This document shows, piece after piece, positions 28,547 to 37,187 of a stretch of DNA of 64,000 nucleotides (positions within the stretch are counted from its first letter, which is position 1; each line of letters starts with the position of its first letter). A program made the position numbers and the translations under genes. Origin of the DNA: Planctomycetaceae bacterium (GTDB lineage Bacteria; Planctomycetota; Planctomycetia; Pirellulales; Pirellulaceae). Under the pieces are notes generated by a model. It was given only the letters and a program-made list of their open reading frames with translations. It had not been told where the DNA came from and ran no database searches. The stretch is taken from assembly GCA_002723275.1 (NCBI GenBank), contig PBNZ01000008.1, positions 69,715-133,714 of the forward strand, in the 5' to 3' direction.

Positions 28547-29278
28547 ATGTACAAGCGGGTAATCGCTTTGACCGCAGCGATCGTTGGTATCATTGCTGGT
28601 GGTTCGTTGGCGACGGCAACGGAAGCTGCCCCGAACTCACCCTTCAAGTCATTGGGCGCGGATGGGCGTGACATCTTTTTCAAACTGCCCAACGGGGAAT
28701 GGACGCGAGTTGCTCCACAGCAGGTCGAAAAGTGGTTGGCAGAACGCGGACAGCACTCGCCTCATACTACGCAATTCACATCTCAGCAGGACCTGGGCGA
28801 TTATTACATCGGGATTGCCTTGGCAGATGTTTCGGAGACACTTCGATCGCAGTTGAAGCTTGATGAAGGTGTCGGGATCGCCGTCGCAACCGTGGGTGAA
28901 GAAATGCCTGCAGGTGAAGCTGGATTCTTGAAGTATGACGTCTTGGTTAGCGTTGACGGGCAGGACATTGTCGGCCACGAAACGTTGATCGATGCCGTAC
29001 AGCGAGCGGGAAAAGAGAATCGGATGTTGAAGCTTGAGTACATGCGATCCGGCGAGATGCTCGAAGTCGAGCTGAAGCCCGCGAATCGTGTTGCCGACGC
29101 CGATACCGAAGTTCGCTCGGAAGATGAACCCGGCATCAGCCTCCCCGAGAATGGCCTGATCACCCCAGAGTGGCTTCTCGAGAATTTGCAGGGCATTAGG
29201 AATCCCGCTGAGTTGCAGGAGCAGATTAATCAGCTTCGCGACCAAATCAAGAATCTGGAAGGTTTGATGGACGATTAA
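28547..29278 (+). CDS. Exported PDZ-domain protein
   Basis: A 243-residue exported protein. A signal peptide (MYKRVIALTAAIVGIIAGGSLATATEA) is followed by a linker, a PDZ domain of the HtrA type (about residues 85-180: YIGIALADVSETLRSQL, GVGIAVATVGEEMPAGEAG, DVLVSVDGQDIVGHETLIDAV) and a C-terminal coiled coil (LQEQINQLRDQIKNLEGLM). No protease domain accompanies the PDZ, so it is likely a periplasmic binding or adaptor protein. The start has a strong AGAGGAG site. Two hairpins lie directly downstream. It is divergent from the CotH giant, with a 281-base gap between the starts. Confidence 0.85.
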   Translation: MYKRVIALTAAIVGIIAGGSLATATEAAPNSPFKSLGADGRDIFFKLPNGEWTRVAPQQVEKWLAERGQHSPHTTQFTSQQDLGDYYIGIALADVSETLRSQLKLDEGVGIAVATVGEEMPAGEAGFLKYDVLVSVDGQDIVGHETLIDAVQRAGKENRMLKLEYMRSGEMLEVELKPANRVADADTEVRSEDEPGISLPENGLITPEWLLENLQGIRNPAELQEQINQLRDQIKNLEGLMDD

Positions 29279-29280
29279 AC

Positions 29281-29306
29281 GGGCGACGAATGACCCAGCG
29301 TCGCCC
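29281..29306 (+). terminator. Hairpin just after the PDZ gene
   Basis: GGGCGACG (29281-29288) pairs perfectly with CGTCGCCC (29299-29306) around a 10-base loop, two bases after the stop. No T run follows, so it may be a 3'-end stabiliser acting with the next hairpin. Confidence 0.5.
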
Positions 29307-29335
29307 AGCGATGAGGTTGATCCTTATCGCAACGC

Positions 29336-29375
29336 AACCCGAGGTTGAGCTTCCCGTGACCAACCTCGGGTTTCT
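29336..29375 (+). terminator. Rho-independent type terminator
   Basis: AACCCGAGGTTG (29336-29347) pairs perfectly over 12 bp with CAACCTCGGGTT (29361-29372), followed by TCTTC. It sits between the PDZ gene and the convergent TIM-barrel gene and is the likelier of the two hairpins to end transcription. Confidence 0.72.
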
Positions 29376-29467
29376 TCATGCGCTGAGGATGGGCGTTGCC
29401 GTTGGTCGTGTGAGAACTTTGTCCCATGAAGTCGTTTGCACGAGCACGATCAGCTCGATGTTGCCAA

Positions 29468-30418
29468 TTAGACGTCGCAAAGTTCAAAGGCCTCCTTCAG
29501 GCCTTGGTGTGGATCGCGAGTGGGAATGAATTCGTGGCCGACGTACCCGTCGTATCCGACGTCGACGAGCGTATTCATAACGGCAGGATATTGGATCTCC
29601 TGGCTGGCATCCAATTCACCTCGGCCCGGATTACCTGCGGTATGGACATGACCAATGAAATCCTTGTACTGTCGGATTCTGCGAATCACATCGCCATCCA
29701 TGATTTGCACATGATAGATGTCGAATAGCAGTTTCATCCGCTCAGATCCCACTTGTTGGATGATGTCGATGCAGTAATCGGTACCGTCGCCTTGGTAGCC
29801 GGGGTGACCTTTCATGGGGTCGGAGTCGTCTCGTGTGTTCAGCATTTCCAAGCAGATATTGACTCCCCGCTTTTCAGCGTGGCCAATCACTTGCTTGAAG
29901 CCTTTGACGCAATTGGCTGCGCCCTCTTCCAGGGTGAAATGATCGCTGTTTGGATCATCGGGATCTTTTGCACTGAATCCGGTAAAGGCGATGACGCTGG
30001 CATAGCCGTTGTCGGCAGCGGCATCGATTGCGTCACGTGTTGCCTTGATTACCATCGGATGATACTTCGGATTGTTAAAGCCTCGCATGAACGAGGGACC
30101 TGGGTTTATTTGTGCGCCGACAATGGCACAGGTCAGACCATGTCGCTTAAGGAGTGGGAAATTGCTGGGGGACACCAGTTCAACGCTCTGGTAACCCAGT
30201 TCCTGGGCGACCGCACATGTTTTTTCGAGCTTCCAGTTTTCCCCTCGGCCTCCAAAACACCAATGCACGATCGATTGCTTGATCCGCCCCTTGGGTTTGG
30301 ACGGTTGCTCGGCGTAAATTGAGGACTGAGCAAGCGCCGTTCCGGCAACTGTGGCGGCCGCTGCATTTCGAAGCAGGGCACGTCTTGAAACGTGATTCGA
30401 AGGAGTGTCGTTGGCCAT
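29468..30418 (-). CDS. TIM-barrel sugar isomerase/epimerase, Tat-exported (hydroxypyruvate isomerase-like)
   Basis: A 316-residue xylose-isomerase-like TIM barrel. The N-terminus is a twin-arginine leader (SRRALLRNAAAATVAGTALA). Metal-site segments are ICLEMLNTRDDSD, LLFDIYHVQIMDGDVI, GHVHTAGNPGRGELD and GYDGYVGHEFIPTRD, the same order as in the paralogue at 9732-10670, but the sequences are clearly diverged. ATG 30418 has AAAGGA about 10 bases before it. It lies 22 bases after the DUF885 gene and is probably cotranscribed with it. The substrate, presumably a small keto-sugar or hydroxypyruvate-like compound, is inferred. Confidence 0.87.
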   Translation of the reverse strand: MANDTPSNHVSRRALLRNAAAATVAGTALAQSSIYAEQPSKPKGRIKQSIVHWCFGGRGENWKLEKTCAVAQELGYQSVELVSPSNFPLLKRHGLTCAIVGAQINPGPSFMRGFNNPKYHPMVIKATRDAIDAAADNGYASVIAFTGFSAKDPDDPNSDHFTLEEGAANCVKGFKQVIGHAEKRGVNICLEMLNTRDDSDPMKGHPGYQGDGTDYCIDIIQQVGSERMKLLFDIYHVQIMDGDVIRRIRQYKDFIGHVHTAGNPGRGELDASQEIQYPAVMNTLVDVGYDGYVGHEFIPTRDPHQGLKEAFELCDV

Positions 30419-30440
30419 GATGGAGCGTCCTTTCGGAGGT

Positions 30441-32225
30441 TTATGGAGTCGCACCGGTGCCGGCTTTGACCTTGGCAATCCAGGTTTCGACTTGTTGAGT
30501 CAATACATCAAGCGGGACGGATCCCTGAGTCAGCACGGCAGCGTGGAAGTCTCGCACATTGAAACTGTCTTGCAATTCCTCTTCTGCCTGCCGCCTCAGT
30601 TCGCGAATTTTGATTTCACCAATCTTGTAACCTAGAGCCTGGCCAGGCCAAGCAATATAACGATCGACTTCACTACGAATATTATGCAGCGAAAGTGCTG
30701 AGTTGTTTGCCATGAATTCGATCGCCTGCTCACGCGTCCAGCCGAGGTAGTGAATTCCAGTGTCAACCACCAGTCGGCACGCTCGCCACATTTCGTAGGT
30801 CAGTCGACCAAAATTGTTGTATGGATCCTGGTAAAAGCCAACCTCCAGGCCCAGTCGTTCCGCATACAATGCCCAGCCCTCGACAAAAGCTGTAAACATC
30901 GCAAAGCGACGATAGGGTGGCAGGTCGCTCAATTCCTGCTGAAGTGCAATTTGAAGATGGTGGCCGGGAACCGCCTCGTGAAGCGATAACGCTTCCAGGT
31001 TGTACAAGGGGCGACTCTTGAGATCATAGGTGTTCAGATAATAGAAGCCCGCACGACTGCCATCGCCGGGGGGCCGCATGTAGTAGGCGGCAGTCGTTTG
31101 TGGTGCGATGTAGGCCGGGATCTCACGCAGCCCGTAAGGCGTGCGCGGTAACGTGTTGAATAGCTTTGGCAATTCACCGTCAATTCTTTTAAGAATTAAC
31201 GCCGTTTTCTCCATGAGTTCCGCCGCTGTTTTGGGCTTGAATTGAGGGTCTTCTCGAAGGAATTTCATGAAGGCATTCAGGCTGCCCTCAAAGCCTGCAT
31301 CCCGTTTGACCTCTTCCATCTCATTGCGGATTCGTTTGACCTCGGCCAAACCGATTTCGTGCACTTCGGTGGGGGTTAGGTCGAGGGTTGTAAATCGATG
31401 AACGCGGTGACGGTAAAACTCGCGACCGTTCGGTAATGCCGAAGCACCAATCGAGCCTCGGGCGTTGGGTACGTATTCGTCACGCATGAACTCGAAGTAA
31501 GCTGAGTAGCCGGGCACAATGCTCTCCTGGATCGCTTCTCGAGCGGCCTGCTGTAAACGGTCTCGGGTTTCTGGTGAGAAAGATTCCGGAAGGGTCTTGA
31601 AGGGTTCGTAAAAGACGCTCTCCGTTGCGTTATCAACCATGTGAGTCTTGATGGGATCGGCATAGCGGGACAGAACCACGGATGGCAATGAATAGCCCTC
31701 AGCAAGCCCCTTTCGCATGATCTTGATGTGTTGGAGCGCGTATTCGTGGAATCCATTCAGGCGAGCGAGATAATTCAAGTAGTCGGCTTCGGTTTCCAGT
31801 GGCATGCGTTTTTCCAAATCCGGAAAGGAAATGTGAAATCCGGAGCGGTTCGTGATGGGAATCAAATAGGCCTTGTGTGTGGCCTCGTCTATCTCGTTCT
31901 TCAGGACTCTTCTGAGGATGGCATGATTGATCTGATTCACGGGCGATAACGAACCCGTGGGAAGAGCATCGAGTGCTCGGAGATATTTGGATAGGTTGGC
32001 AGCGTTCTGTTGCGACTCTTCAACACCCACCTTCGGTAAGCGATCGTTGTAACGATGGTCACCCGTCGAAGTTGCAAGTAAAGGGTCCTGTTGTAATCGG
32101 TAATCCCAAATCTCATCGGCCAACTGAGTGAAGGCGTCGTCGGATGCTTGTGCGCTATTTGATGTTGAGTAACTGAGGAAACAGCTTGCCAGGCACGTCA
32201 TGATCAGGCTGATCTTATTCTTCAT
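30441..32225 (-). CDS. DUF885 family peptidase-like protein, exported
   Basis: A 594-residue exported protein of the DUF885 family, whose fold and motif point to a zinc metallopeptidase. A signal peptide covers about residues 1-27 (MKNKISLIMTCLASCFLSYS). The HEXXH-like element is LSLHEAVPGHHLQIA, followed by FTAFVEGWALYAERLG with the third likely ligand Glu, and the C-terminal WPGQALGYKIGEIKI is standard for the family. Length is normal. It precedes the TIM-barrel isomerase gene by 22 bases. No link between the two functions is apparent. Confidence 0.88.
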   Translation of the reverse strand: MKNKISLIMTCLASCFLSYSTSNSAQASDDAFTQLADEIWDYRLQQDPLLATSTGDHRYNDRLPKVGVEESQQNAANLSKYLRALDALPTGSLSPVNQINHAILRRVLKNEIDEATHKAYLIPITNRSGFHISFPDLEKRMPLETEADYLNYLARLNGFHEYALQHIKIMRKGLAEGYSLPSVVLSRYADPIKTHMVDNATESVFYEPFKTLPESFSPETRDRLQQAAREAIQESIVPGYSAYFEFMRDEYVPNARGSIGASALPNGREFYRHRVHRFTTLDLTPTEVHEIGLAEVKRIRNEMEEVKRDAGFEGSLNAFMKFLREDPQFKPKTAAELMEKTALILKRIDGELPKLFNTLPRTPYGLREIPAYIAPQTTAAYYMRPPGDGSRAGFYYLNTYDLKSRPLYNLEALSLHEAVPGHHLQIALQQELSDLPPYRRFAMFTAFVEGWALYAERLGLEVGFYQDPYNNFGRLTYEMWRACRLVVDTGIHYLGWTREQAIEFMANNSALSLHNIRSEVDRYIAWPGQALGYKIGEIKIRELRRQAEEELQDSFNVRDFHAAVLTQGSVPLDVLTQQVETWIAKVKAGTGATP

Positions 32226-32479
32226 GTTCTAGTTCACGCAGAGAGGTGGCTGAATGGAAAGAGGGTAGGGGCCAAGCATGGTTTTACGTTCGTCATTTGC
32301 ATCCTGCAAGTCAATCCTTCCGTTTCGATGGGTTTCGTCCCGGGGGAGAATGAGCCAAATGGGTAACTGGCGATCGAAACAATGTTGAATTTAGATAAGG
32401 GTTTATTCAGCAGAATTGCTTCGCGAGCTCGAGGGCGTTATGGTGGTCGGCGAGGAAACCTTTCGAGAAGGGAAGATCG

Positions 32480-34309
32480 ATGTCTGATCAAGCTGGATTC
32501 GAGGCGCCCCAAGTAGGCTCCCAGAAGATGCCGCGGTGGGAGACCGGGGAGCTCGCCCCTGCACCTGTCTTTACCTCCAGGAATTGGTTTGCCTTGTTGG
32601 GCCCCGGACTTGTGATGGGTGCTAGCGCCATTGGCGGAGGCGAATGGTTGGTGGGACCTCTTGTGACTGCCAAGTATGGCGGTGCAATGATGTGGCTGGC
32701 CACCATTAGTATCCTTGCCCAAGGACTCTACAACATTGAAATCAGTCGGTACACGTTGTATAGCGGCGAACCGATCTTTACCGGCAAGTTTCGCACGTTG
32801 CCTGGACCGATGTTCTGGTTAGGCATCTACTTGATCCTGGATATTGGAAGCATCTTTCCCTATCTCGCTGCAAATGCCGCAACTCCCGTTGCCGTCGTAT
32901 GTCTCGGTGGAGAGATGCCAAATCCGGATGAGGTGCGATCGCATTGGTGGATGATTAAGGGGATCAGCACTGCTATTTTTGTGCTTGGTATTATGCCGCT
33001 TATCTTCGGCGGCAAGGTTTATAACTCGCTCAAGATCATGATGTCGGTCAAGCTGGTGGTCGTTTTGGGGTTCTTGCTCTTTATGGCGATCTTCTACTCT
33101 CATGCCAGCACCTGGGTTGAAATTGGATCCGGTTTCTTCAAATTCGGACACGTCCCGGTCCAACGTGCGGAAGATGCAAACAACAATGGGGTTCTCGACC
33201 CAGGGGAGGATTGGGACGGCGACGGCAATTTAGATGTTGTTGAGCCGCGATTGAAGAAGACTCGGGATACGAATGGAGACGGACGTCCCGACGCGTATGA
33301 GCAAGATGAAAACGGTAACTCGATCAAGTTTCATGATGTCGATGGCGATGGTTTCCGCGACGGTGACAACGTCGAGAATATGTTTGTGACTTTCTTCAAA
33401 ACCGGACGTTTACCCGATGTTGATTTTACGCTGATTGCCATGATTGCGGCGTTGGCGGCCATTGCTGGGAATGGTGGTCTCACAAATACCCCCATCAGTA
33501 ATTACACACGCGATCAAGGCTGGGGCATGGGACGCGTTGTCGGAGCGATACCGAGCATTATTGGTGGCAAGGGGGTTAAACTCTCCCATGTAGGCAGCGT
33601 GTTTCAAGTCAATTCAGAAACCTTGCCAAGGTGGTGCGGCTGGTATCGTCATGTGGCGCGTGATCAATTGGCTGTCTGGGTGCCTGCCTGTTTTGTCGGC
33701 GTCGCCCTGCCGAGCATGTTGTCGATCGAATTTCTGCGGCGAGGGACTGAGGCTGGGAATTGGAATGCCGCAGCCATGACAGCCGACGGAGTCCGTGCGC
33801 AGGTCGCCGACCCACCGCCAGATGTCTTCGCGTCGATGAGTGGACTCAATCACCTGATTTCGGGGCCCGCCTGGGGTAATCTATTCTGGGCGATTACCCT
33901 GTTGTGCGGATTCCTTGTGTTAGGCCTCGCCATGGCTACGACCGTCGATGGCAATATTCGAAGATGGGTCGATACCTTCTGGACGGCCAGCGCTCGCCTC
34001 AGAAACACCGATCCCGGATTCATCCGTCAACTCTATTTTCGAGTGCTTTGCTGCTACTTTGTATTTGGGTTGGTGATGCTATGGCTGAACAGACCGACTC
34101 AATTAATCGCCATCGCCACCCTGGGCTATAACTTCGCACTTGGGTTCAGTTGTTATCACACCGCCTTTGTCAATTCGTTGCTGCTGCCGAAACCATTGCG
34201 TCCGAATTGGTGGATTCGAATCGGCTTGATGCTCGGCGGGACCTTTTTCCTGTTACTTGGCACCGTTGCTGCCTATCAAACTCTCATTGAAATGGAGTTG
34301 ATTGGTTGA
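32480..34309 (+). CDS. Nramp-like membrane transporter with Asp-rich calcium-loop insertion
   Basis: A 609-residue inner-membrane protein of the Nramp-like superfamily, with about eleven helices. The first helix reads GPGLVMGASAIGGGEWLVGP; true Nramp metal transporters have DPGN here, so the classic metal-binding Asp and Asn are absent and the substrate may not be a transition metal. Between two helices, around residues 228-298, lies an insertion with repeated acidic loops: DANNNGVLDPGED, DWDGDGNLD, DTNGDGRPD, DENGNS and DVDGDGFRDGD, like thrombospondin type 3 or EF-hand-like calcium loops. The insertion spans about 33160-33375. The start has GAAGGGAAG close by. No obvious partner gene. Confidence 0.85.
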   Translation: MSDQAGFEAPQVGSQKMPRWETGELAPAPVFTSRNWFALLGPGLVMGASAIGGGEWLVGPLVTAKYGGAMMWLATISILAQGLYNIEISRYTLYSGEPIFTGKFRTLPGPMFWLGIYLILDIGSIFPYLAANAATPVAVVCLGGEMPNPDEVRSHWWMIKGISTAIFVLGIMPLIFGGKVYNSLKIMMSVKLVVVLGFLLFMAIFYSHASTWVEIGSGFFKFGHVPVQRAEDANNNGVLDPGEDWDGDGNLDVVEPRLKKTRDTNGDGRPDAYEQDENGNSIKFHDVDGDGFRDGDNVENMFVTFFKTGRLPDVDFTLIAMIAALAAIAGNGGLTNTPISNYTRDQGWGMGRVVGAIPSIIGGKGVKLSHVGSVFQVNSETLPRWCGWYRHVARDQLAVWVPACFVGVALPSMLSIEFLRRGTEAGNWNAAAMTADGVRAQVADPPPDVFASMSGLNHLISGPAWGNLFWAITLLCGFLVLGLAMATTVDGNIRRWVDTFWTASARLRNTDPGFIRQLYFRVLCCYFVFGLVMLWLNRPTQLIAIATLGYNFALGFSCYHTAFVNSLLLPKPLRPNWWIRIGLMLGGTFFLLLGTVAAYQTLIEMELIG

Positions 34310-34412
34310 GTTTGAGAGTGGCATACCCCGGTGTGAGATGAGCGGGGCTCGGTTGAGAGAACGACCGCGACCCTTTGCGATGAGTCAGGTATCGCGGTTT
34401 CGAGAGTTCTCT

Positions 34413-34441
34413 CGATTCGCCGCCATTGAATGGGCGAATCG
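34413..34441. terminator. Hairpin between convergent genes
   Basis: CGATTCGCC (34413-34421) pairs perfectly with GGCGAATCG (34433-34441). A second small stem, CGTTAA/TTAACG (34451-34466), lies beside the stop of the SIMPL gene. Together they can end transcription from both sides. Confidence 0.6.
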
Positions 34442-34470
34442 TATTCTTGGCGTTAATGTTTTAACGTGAC

Positions 34471-35160
34471 TCAGTCCGCAATCGCGAAGACAACGTCGAT
34501 CGTCGCGGTGAGCTCTTGCTCACCACTGGCGATCGGAACGGCTGAATCAGCCATGGCTGCTCGGGCGAAGAATTGAGGACGAGGTGCGATTACGGATGAT
34601 TCACTCACCGACACGACCTTGCCAACCTTGATCCCGAGTGCCTGGGCATACAGATTCGCTTTACTCCTGGCGTCTGCAATCGCGTTGTTCCGAGCTTCGT
34701 TCAAGATGCCATCGGAGTCAGTGATTCCAAAGCTGATGCCCGAAACTCGATTGCTGCCGGTGCTCACTAAAGTGTCCAGGACCTTTCCCAGTTCTGGCAG
34801 ATTGCGAATCACGACACGAACCTGGTTGGAGACACGGTAACCCACGATTTCCTGTTGGGTTCGCCCTCGATCATCGCGTGCATACTGGGGGCTGACCGAG
34901 AAATCCGAGGTTTGGATATCTTTGGCTGGAATCTTTTGGGCTTTCAGGGCAGCCATAAGTTTGGCCATGATCTCATTGTTGGCCTTCATCGCATCAGCAG
35001 CGTTTTTGCCCTGCGTCACGACGCCCGTGTTAATGGTTGCCATGTCGGGCGGTGACGTAGCCGAGCCGTTTCCTGTTATTGAAATCGTACGAGGCAATGC
35101 TTGATCGGCGATGGCAGTGGTACACATGGCGATGAACAAAATTCCGGTCAAAGTCTTCAT
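34471..35160 (-). CDS. SIMPL domain (DUF541) periplasmic protein
   Basis: A 229-residue exported protein of the SIMPL family (DUF541). After the signal peptide MKTLTGILFIAMCTTAIA comes the conserved start ISITGNGSATSPPDMATINTG, then AADAMKANNEIMAKLMAALK, VSNQVRVVIRNLPELGKVLD and the C-terminal strand ATIDVVFAI. Family members are periplasmic or lipid-linked proteins of poorly defined role, some tied to oxidative stress. The gene is convergent with the Nramp-like gene and divergent from the RNA methyltransferase gene, so it is probably transcribed alone. Confidence 0.9.
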   Translation of the reverse strand: MKTLTGILFIAMCTTAIADQALPRTISITGNGSATSPPDMATINTGVVTQGKNAADAMKANNEIMAKLMAALKAQKIPAKDIQTSDFSVSPQYARDDRGRTQQEIVGYRVSNQVRVVIRNLPELGKVLDTLVSTGSNRVSGISFGITDSDGILNEARNNAIADARSKANLYAQALGIKVGKVVSVSESSVIAPRPQFFARAAMADSAVPIASGEQELTATIDVVFAIAD

Positions 35161-35414
35161 TTTTCGTTCTCCTCAATTCTGAAACCTAAAATCGCTCTGT
35201 TTTTCGTGGTCGCGTCTTCGGCACACGGGTTGGACGCAAAAGTAACCGCTGAAGTTCCATGGTTCCTGAGTCTGACCTTTCGTGAAGGGGACGCAACAGG
35301 TCCCTGCGTAAATCGTCGATCGTTGGGGACAGCGGGCAGCCGACCTGGGAGATTTAAGCCTCAGGCCCTATAAATGAACCTACCGATTTTGATGAAGCTA
35401 GGAATGAGTTCAAT

Positions 35415-36377
35415 ATGAGTTTGCCTGCCGAATTCGTCGAGCGTTTACAGGAAATCCTAGATCCCGCCGATTTCGAAAATGTCGTAGCAAGCTTTTCGAA
35501 GCCCCGACCTGCCAGCTTTCGTGTTAATACGTTGATTGCGGAGATACCTGTGGTACTCGGGGAACTCGAAAAAATTGGCGTCACGACTCGAGAAGTCCCC
35601 TGGTGTCCGGAAGCTTTTACCGTCAATCCGGAATTTCGTTCAGTCCTGGTCGAATCGGATGCTTTTCGAGACGGTCGCATTTACATTCAGAACCTTTCCA
35701 GCTTGCTGCCCGTCTGTCTTTTGGATCCAGAGCCGGGGCAGGCTGTGTTGGATCTGGCGGCTGCCCCTGGCGGGAAAACATTGCATCTGGCCGCTCGAAT
35801 GGCGAATCAGGGCAGATTGTCGGCCGTTGAAGTTGTTCGATCTCGCTATTATAAACTGCGACAAAACCTGCAACTCGGAGGGGCCACCCTCGTCAAAACC
35901 TACCTCAAAGATGGTCGGGGCGTCGGTTCTAAAACGCCGGAGCAATTTGATCTTGTCCTGCTCGATGCTCCTTGTTCCTCCGAAGCTCGGTTTCATGTCG
36001 ATGATCCAGAAAGCTGGAGTTATTGGGGGACTCGGAAAATCCGGGAGCAAAGTCGAAAGCAACGCGGTTTGCTCAAATCAGCCATCCAGGCGTTGCGACC
36101 GGGCGGACGACTCGCCTACTGTACTTGTTCCTTTGCGCCAGAAGAAAATGAAGCTGTCATAGATTGGCAGCTCGAACGAGACCCGACGCTATCGGTGGTT
36201 GAGGTCAAATTGCCCCTCGATAATGTGCGAGTTGGCCTTTCTGATTGGAGGTCCAAGTTGTTTTCTCCGGATTTGGCCAGAGCCTGTCGAGTGTTACCCT
36301 CGGCAGAGATGGACGCTTTTTTCGTTTGCTTGCTCGAAAAGTCATCGGATCGGCCGCGAAAATTGAGAAGACGATAG
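35415..36377 (+). CDS. NOL1/NOP2/Sun family RNA m5C methyltransferase
   Basis: A 320-residue SAM-dependent methyltransferase of the RsmB/RsmF/NSUN group, which places a methyl on C5 of cytosine in rRNA or tRNA. Motif I is VLDLAAAPGGKTLHLA, motif IV is VLLDAPCSSEARF with the Cys that releases the product, and motif VI is LAYCTCSFAPEENEAV with the catalytic Cys. The N-terminal PASFRVNTL element is typical. It is shorter than RsmB (about 430) and lacks both the NusB-like N-terminus and a C-terminal PUA domain, so the exact RNA target is open. A hairpin lies 24 bases after the stop. Confidence 0.9.
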   Translation: MSLPAEFVERLQEILDPADFENVVASFSKPRPASFRVNTLIAEIPVVLGELEKIGVTTREVPWCPEAFTVNPEFRSVLVESDAFRDGRIYIQNLSSLLPVCLLDPEPGQAVLDLAAAPGGKTLHLAARMANQGRLSAVEVVRSRYYKLRQNLQLGGATLVKTYLKDGRGVGSKTPEQFDLVLLDAPCSSEARFHVDDPESWSYWGTRKIREQSRKQRGLLKSAIQALRPGGRLAYCTCSFAPEENEAVIDWQLERDPTLSVVEVKLPLDNVRVGLSDWRSKLFSPDLARACRVLPSAEMDAFFVCLLEKSSDRPRKLRRR

Positions 36378-36400
36378 TTTTTTCAGTCACTGGTGTAGTC

Positions 36401-36422
36401 TGCGTTCAGATTTTTGAACGCA
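36401..36422 (+). terminator. Hairpin after the RNA methyltransferase gene
   Basis: TGCGTTCA (36401-36408) pairs with TGAACGCA (36415-36422) around GATTTT, followed by the weakly T-rich TCTATTTG. Plausible terminator. Confidence 0.6.
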
Positions 36423-36460
36423 TCTATTTGCAATTAAATGACTGATTCAAAAAAAACTAG

Positions 36461-36488
36461 TTGCAAACCGAATGTCTTTGAATAGACT
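36461..36488 (+). promoter_or_regulatory. Possible promoter of the PEP-CTERM gene
   Basis: TTGCAA (36461-36466), 16 bases, TAGACT (36483-36488), then 61 bases to the ATG. This is an imperfect sigma-70-type pair and the only one noticed in the gap. Confidence 0.28.
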
Positions 36489-36549
36489 GGGCTTCTAGTG
36501 AAAATACTCGGACTACGCAGCTAGACGCAAAACACAAGAGGAAACGCTA

Positions 36550-37059
36550 ATGCTTGCTAAAATTCTGATCCCATCTTTCGTGGGCGCTGCCTTGTTAGCT
36601 ACTTCCGTCGCTATGGCTTCACCAGTTCCCATGTCCCCTCGCTCATCAGCATCAGGCACTGGACTTGATGTTATCTACGATGCCGATACTGGTAATCTTT
36701 CTGCCACTGCTCCCAGTGGTTCGAGTCTCACCGCACTCCAAGTGACGAGTGAATCCGGTTTGTTCAACGGTACTTGCGGAAACCTGACCGGTCCCTTCGA
36801 TGTTTGTACGGCTGAAAAGGTTTTCATTTTGAACACGAATGGTTTTGAATCTTTTGACTACGGCAATGTCTTAGCCACGGGTTTGAGCGCGAGTACGCTG
36901 CTGAGTGACCTTAAGGTCGATGGCGCAACTGCGGGCGGTGGATTTGATGTTGGTACCGGGCCCTATTTTGTGGCGATTCCAGAACCTACGAGTATTTTAA
37001 CCTTGCTCTGTGGTTTTGCTTTTCTCTTCGCAGCGCTGTGTGGGCGTGTGCGAGTCTGA
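36550..37059 (+). CDS. Small PEP-CTERM sorted exported protein
   Basis: A 169-residue exported protein with a signal peptide (MLAKILIPSFVGAALLATSVAMA), a Ser/Thr/Gly-rich body without enzyme motifs, and a C-terminal sorting signal: IPEPTSILTLLCGFAFLFAALCGRVRV, that is PEP, membrane helix, basic end. Such signals are processed by exosortase (EpsH-type) and the mature protein goes to the surface or matrix. No exosortase gene is in this window. AGAGGAAA lies eight bases before the ATG. A strong terminator follows. Confidence 0.88.
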   Translation: MLAKILIPSFVGAALLATSVAMASPVPMSPRSSASGTGLDVIYDADTGNLSATAPSGSSLTALQVTSESGLFNGTCGNLTGPFDVCTAEKVFILNTNGFESFDYGNVLATGLSASTLLSDLKVDGATAGGGFDVGTGPYFVAIPEPTSILTLLCGFAFLFAALCGRVRV

Positions 37060-37140
37060 TCGGAGAGGTCTTCGATCCACCAAAGTCGAAAAAGTTGATA
37101 GCTGAGAAAAGTAAAATCGAAGATCAAGGACGTTAAAAAT

Positions 37141-37176
37141 GGCCCGAACGCGAACGCGTCGGGCCTTTTTTGTTTT
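37141..37176 (+). terminator. Rho-independent terminator after the PEP-CTERM gene
   Basis: GGCCCGA (37141-37147) pairs with TCGGGCC (37159-37165), with an inner CGCG/CGCG pairing, and is followed by TTTTTTGTTTT. A textbook terminator. It ends only about 12 bases before the proposed start of the ABC ATPase gene, whose ribosome-binding site touches its T run. Confidence 0.9.
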
Positions 37177-37187
37177 GAGGTGTTTCG

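Noticed and set aside
28649..29245. 198-codon frame opposite the PDZ gene
   Set aside because: It is antisense to a well-supported gene with signal peptide and PDZ domain. Long antisense frames are common at this base composition.
32480..34309. Manganese or iron Nramp transporter (mntH)
   Set aside because: The helix-1 DPGN motif is replaced by IGGGEW, so calling it a classic metal transporter is not supported.
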